Positions 19,019 to 22,896 of a stretch of DNA of 22,896 nucleotides are shown piece after piece. Position numbers and translations under genes: made by a program. The stretch is from assembly GCA_027596945.1 (NCBI GenBank), contig JADGJH010000135.1, positions 1 to 22,896 on the forward strand. The letters run 5' to 3'. The stretch's first letter is position 1. Each line of letters starts with the position of its first letter. This DNA comes from Physocladia obscura. Taxonomy: Eukaryota; Chytridiomycota; Chytridiomycetes; Chytridiales; Chytriomycetaceae. Below the pieces are notes generated by a model that did no database searches, had not been told where the DNA came from, and worked only from the letters and a program-made list of their open reading frames with translations.

Positions 19019-20902
19019 ATGATGCTGGGGAATCACCAGAGTTTACAGGAGTCGCCCCAGCAGCTCCACACTAGGAGTGCGACACCAATCTTACTTTCTG
19101 AAATCTCAATTTCAGATCCTGGATCGCGTAAACGGACAAGAGAATTTTGGGAAAATGAAGACATTGATCAAACAGCCATTCAAATGCAATTTGACAGAAA
19201 CAACGAGCTTCCGAGTATTCATTCACTCCAATTAGAATATTTGGCAGCAGGTTTTGATCCAATACCTTTTTTTTACGTCCCTATTTGCTTGCTTGTTTTG
19301 TTTTGTTTGCTTACGCAAAAAAACAACGAAACGCTATGAAAAAATATCAGCTCGCCATATCAGCCAAGAGCGTGTCAGAAAACTGCTATTCACGAATTGC
19401 GAGGAAGATGACGTCCTACTGGCACCACAAACACCAAGAATGCACTTCAGCACGCTTTCACGCGTCTTGTCTGAAATGGACACGGCAAGAGAACCGCCGA
19501 CCATCTCGACAACAATTTCGGGTGACGATACGACTCAAATTGTAGTTCCGACACGCATTTTTCATCTGATTGACTTTTTGGCGAAACGTATTTTTTGCAA
19601 GCATGTGTTCAATCCACAGCAGAATGCAAAGCTTTTTTCAACGAAATCTGCAAACCAAAGTCGTGTGCATGAATTGAATGAGTTGATGGAAAAGAATGGA
19701 ATTTGTGATACCCTTAATAATCGTGTTGATGTGGAGCGGGACGCGTCTGAAATGGCGTTTCTTGTTCTTGATTTTTTGAAAAATAAACCACCGCTTTTAT
19801 CACTGAAGTTTCATGGAGCTTTAAAAGGCATGTGTTATTTTTTATCTGGTTGTTGTTTATTTCTTTAGTTTATTTGGTTTTTTTGCAATATTTATGGTAG
19901 GAGTGTTGACGTTCAATAATGTTTCTGGAACTCGATTTCCTGGTGCCAGTATACCTCTTCCATCTGATTCTACAATTAAACTCATCAGAAGCATCTTAAT
20001 AATGATTGACACCGAATCAAGACAACTTCTTCATGTAAAAATTACTTCACATTTTATCAAAAAAACTTAACAAAAAAATTTTACAGTATATCATGGACTT
20101 TCTTCGCAGAATATGCGACTGCACAAAGGCCCGTACAAACCTTGTTTCTACTGTTCGTAATCTTTCACAAACATTTGGTCCACTTCTCGTTGGAATCTCG
20201 CCAGCATCAAACAGCGCAGCGCTTGCCTGGACTGAGTCGCTCTGCGAGCTGCTCGTATATGCGCACGGCGGACTTCCGATTGGTGTTGAAGCGGCACCAA
20301 GCATCATCGCCACACCGACCACAACGGACCGAAAAGTGTATATTGCGGCGCGGCGTCGGATTTCAACGACATTATGGCGTGTTACGCCGGCATTGCAAGA
20401 TGCAATATCCGATCGCGTTGGGGCGTTACGCACACCTTCGAGACGAGCTGTGATGATGGGAACTGCAGGAATGGCGTCAGCCATGACAACACCTTCACGC
20501 CGTGCTGCGGCTGGGATGTCCGTGACGCCATCACGCCGTGGGAGTTCTAATAGTAGTGTAGGAGCTGGGGGAGGAGCTGTGAATGGCGGTAGCTTGAATT
20601 CATCTCGACGTACACTTTTTCCTTCAGCAAGAGCTGTTACAGCAGCAGTGGCTTCTTTTACAGAGGTGTCGTCACCATCTCATTCAAATCTGAACAGCCC
20701 AACAAGATTTGCATTTGCTAGTACATCATCGAGTTTTGGAAATGCCACAATGCAGCTTCCAATGTTTGCGTTTGGAAGTAATAGTGCTGTTGATATTTCA
20801 AAAGGCAGTAATGCGTATCCATCAGCCATGTTTCTTTCAAGTGTGAACGCCGATGCTTCGATGGATCGCAATTCTTTTTCAAAAAGATTGCGGATTGAAT
20901 GA
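19019..20902 (+). CDS. Divergent RhoGAP-like domain protein with TPSRR repeats, 552 aa
   Basis: There are four exons: 19019-19250, 19351-19827, 19901-20034 and 20087-20902. Introns 1 and 3 are GT-AG; intron 2 (19828-19900) starts with GC. Residues about 142-345 resemble the RhoGAP helical fold: DASEMAFLVLDFLKNKPPLL at about 208-227, then LLHYIMDFLRRI, and TNLVSTVRNLSQTFGPLLVG, which matches the conserved Asn...FGPxLL block. The arginine finger (GxxRxSG) needed for GTPase activation is not visible; NGICDTLNN stands near its place. The protein may therefore bind a Rho-type GTPase without activating it, or be only distantly related. The C-terminal 200 residues are Ser/Ala-rich and low complexity, with TPSRR three times. 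There are two adjacent ATGs at 19019. The start lies 25 bp after the end of a transposon, so its promoter is unusual. Confidence 0.6.
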
Positions 20903-20933
20903 CGTTGTTGAAATTTCCTCTGACTCCCTGTTT

Positions 20934-20939
20934 AATAAA
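20934..20939 (+). terminator. Polyadenylation signal AATAAA of the RhoGAP-like gene
   Basis: An exact AATAAA lies 32 nt after the stop codon at 20900-20902 and is followed by a T-rich tract. The next gene starts only about 30 bp further on. Confidence 0.6.
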
Positions 20940-20971
20940 ATGTCTCTTTTTTTTTCTTTTTTTTTTTGTTA

Positions 20972-22864
20972 ATGCGATCGCTGCAGCAAACTGGGTTTGA
21001 GTATTCGACGAGCAGCGCGGAACAGGCATCGTCACCACATCAGCGCGTATTGATATGTGTGAATACAGATACGCAGGAGGTGTTTGTTGCGACTGCAACT
21101 GACAGCTCGGCATTCATTACGCGGCATGGGCTTGGGCCCCGGAATGGGCATGGAAAGTCGGGACAGCTGATGCTGCACGAATCCGGAATAGCGCTGGGAA
21201 TTGATGACGCGGAAGTTGAAGTTATTACGGGACTTCAGCATGTTGGTGAGGCGGGCGGTGCGGTTGTCGCGTATGGCACCGGTACAATTGGGCTGGTGAC
21301 TAACGAGGACGAGATTGCCGTTGGCGACGTCGAAGCCGGAATTGTAGCGATGGCTTGGGCGCCCGACGGCGAAACGGGTGTGTTTGTGACGGGCCGCAAT
21401 GTCAACACCAACGAAGTTAATGACAACAATACCGCACTCGAATTCAGATTGGGATTACTGCTCATGACGCCGCGCTGGGATGTTATTACCGAAACACCGC
21501 TGCCGGCGTCACCATCAACAAGTACGGGCGCAGGCCTAGTCAGTGTCGGCTGGGGTCGCAAGGAGACGCAATTTCACGGCTCAGAAGGAAAGCAGGCTGC
21601 CAAACTGTCCACCGTACCTGCCGTCCTCGTGCTCACCGCCACCGATGACCGCCGTCCACGGGTCTCGTGGCGCGGCGATTCGCGCTTCTTTGCCATCTCC
21701 TATGTCGTCAACGAGTTTGGCTCAGGGCAAACTCAATCTCACCGTGCTGTCGCAATCTTTACTCGTGAAGGCTCACTTTCTGCTATCGCTGAACCTATCG
21801 CCAATCTTCACCACGCCATTGCCTGGCGTCCACTGGGAAATCTGATTGCCGCTGTTCAGACTCTCCCTTCACGCCAGCTGCAAGTCGTCTTTTTCGAAAC
21901 AAACGGTCTGCGCCATGGCGAATTTTCCCTGCGTCTATCAGACAAAGACACTATTGTTTACGAACTTGCCTATACTGCCGATTCCTCTATTTTGGCCATT
22001 TTTATGCTCAAAATCAACGAAAACAGACGCGTTATCCAGCTTTGGTCCATGTCCAATTACCATTACTATTTAAAACAAGAAATTTATTCTTTCGATGGTC
22101 ATGAAATTGATTCATTTGCTTGGGACCCCGAGTGTGCTTTGCGTCTTTATGTCTCTTCTGGAGGTGAAAAATTACGAAAATTTCAAATTAGCGAAGCAAA
22201 GTACGCATTGTGTAATGCGGGTTAGAAATTTAATATCTAATTTTTTTTTCTTTTTTCTTGTCACAAAGATGGTCTAGCACTTCAAACTTTCACATTTGCT
22301 ACAACGATTCAAACTAGCTCTTCAGGTTCGATAGATACTTCACAACCAGTTATTGTCACTGATGGACTGCATTTACTCGTAACACCGTTTCGTACAAGCA
22401 ATATGCCACCGCCAATGAGCGAAACTAAAATCGGTCCATTTCCTTTCTGTGTTTCCAGCGTCGCAATTGGCGAAAATGATATTCTTGCAGTTCTACTTGC
22501 TGACAATTCTATTTACTTGGCAAGTAATATCAATGATCAAAATGCAAGTGTAATTAGGCGCGTAAAGCATTCATTGCCGATTAACGGCCGCTTATCAACA
22601 TATCGGCAAATTGTCTATATTAATCCAACGACTATACTCTTAATTTCATCGCCAATTAATATGTCACCGCTTTCGCCAATCTCTTCAGTTAGTGACTTTG
22701 TCGTTTATCTCGAATTAGAGGACATAACATCAAATGAAATTGAGGTATTCAGAACTGGAATCATTGAAGATATTCCTGGAGCTGCAGAGTCGGGAATCAT
22801 GAAATTGAATGGAAATTTGCGAAATGGTGATGTTCTTGTGGAATCTAGTGATAAAATTATTTAA
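20972..22864 (+). CDS. ELP1: Elongator complex protein 1 (ELP1/IKI3), N-terminal part, cut by contig end
   Basis: Exon 1 is 20972-22220 from the first ATG after a T tract; the intron is 22221-22268 (donor GTTAGA, acceptor AAAG); exon 2 starts at 22269. ELP1 is the scaffold of Elongator, which adds carboxymethyl-type groups to wobble uridines of tRNAs. The N-terminal WD40 propeller is unmistakable: VGWGRKETQFHGSEGK, VSWRGDSRFFAISY at about residue 231, AIAWRPLGNLIAAVQ, VFFETNGLRHGEFSLR and NYHYYLKQEI. Exon 2 continues with TPFRTSNMPPPMSE, also typical. The frame meets TAA at 22862-22864 after about 614 residues, while the family is about 1200-1350 residues. Only 32 A/T bases follow. The stop is probably inside an intron whose donor (GTGATA at about 22846) is just upstream, and the rest of the gene lies off the contig. 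Confidence 0.93.
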
Positions 22865-22896
22865 AATTATAAAATTTTAAATTTAAAAAAAAAAAA
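22865..22896. other. A/T-only contig end
   Basis: The last 32 bases contain only A and T and end in a run of A. They are probably the start of an ELP1 intron and the point where assembly failed. No feature can be read. Confidence 0.6.

Noticed and set aside
20047..20484. 145-codon minus-strand open frame opposite the RhoGAP-like gene
   Set aside because: The plus-strand frame has splice consistency and conserved blocks; the antisense frame has none.
21235..21561. Minus-strand Pro/Ser/Thr-rich open frame opposite ELP1
   Set aside because: Shadow of the conserved ELP1 exon.

Overview
The window looks like a complete nuclear contig from an intron-rich, gene-dense eukaryote with spliceosomal introns of about 42-100 nt and AT-rich spacers. 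The gene set (RPS5, a DDX42-type helicase, a DNAJC3/P58IPK-type ER co-chaperone, ELP1) is opisthokont-like. Retention of DDX42 and DNAJC3 with such small introns fits an early-diverging fungus best, but I cannot fix the lineage from sequence alone. Both contig ends run into A-rich low complexity, and the last gene is cut there.

Left part (69-11313): seven tightly packed genes. On the minus strand are a long coiled-coil protein (69-2870) and, just upstream of it, a 2H-phosphoesterase (2929-3552). On the plus strand, 38 bp from the latter's start codon, is a membrane-anchored FKBP-type prolyl isomerase with an 11-nt microexon (3591-4595). It converges to within 5 bp on a minus-strand F-box/cysteine-rich protein (4601-5674). 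Then come RPS5 (minus, 5798-6541), DDX42 (plus, 6897-9212) and DNAJC3 (plus, 9323-11313). Exon structures were worked out by hand; reading frames and family alignments hold across every proposed junction.

Middle part (about 11.4-19.0 kb): a CpG-poor, AT-rich block with no intact gene. Its centrepiece is a transposable element at 15789-18993 bounded by inverted repeats of about 94-100 bp. It carries two convergent genes: a decayed, intron-containing Tc1-type DD34E transposase (plus) and an unrecognised cysteine-containing protein (minus, also damaged). The start codons of both genes lie inside the terminal repeats at mirrored positions, so both proteins begin with a related peptide encoded by the repeat. 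A much older copy of the same transposase lies at about 11.53-12.39 kb, and further decayed coding remnants lie at 14.0-15.4 kb.

Right part: the element ends 25 bp before the start codon of a divergent RhoGAP-like gene (19019-20902), which contains a probable GC-AG intron. It is followed after 69 bp by ELP1 (20972 to the contig end), the Elongator scaffold subunit, of which only the N-terminal WD40 part is present. The host genes are unrelated housekeeping functions; they share compact spacing rather than a pathway.
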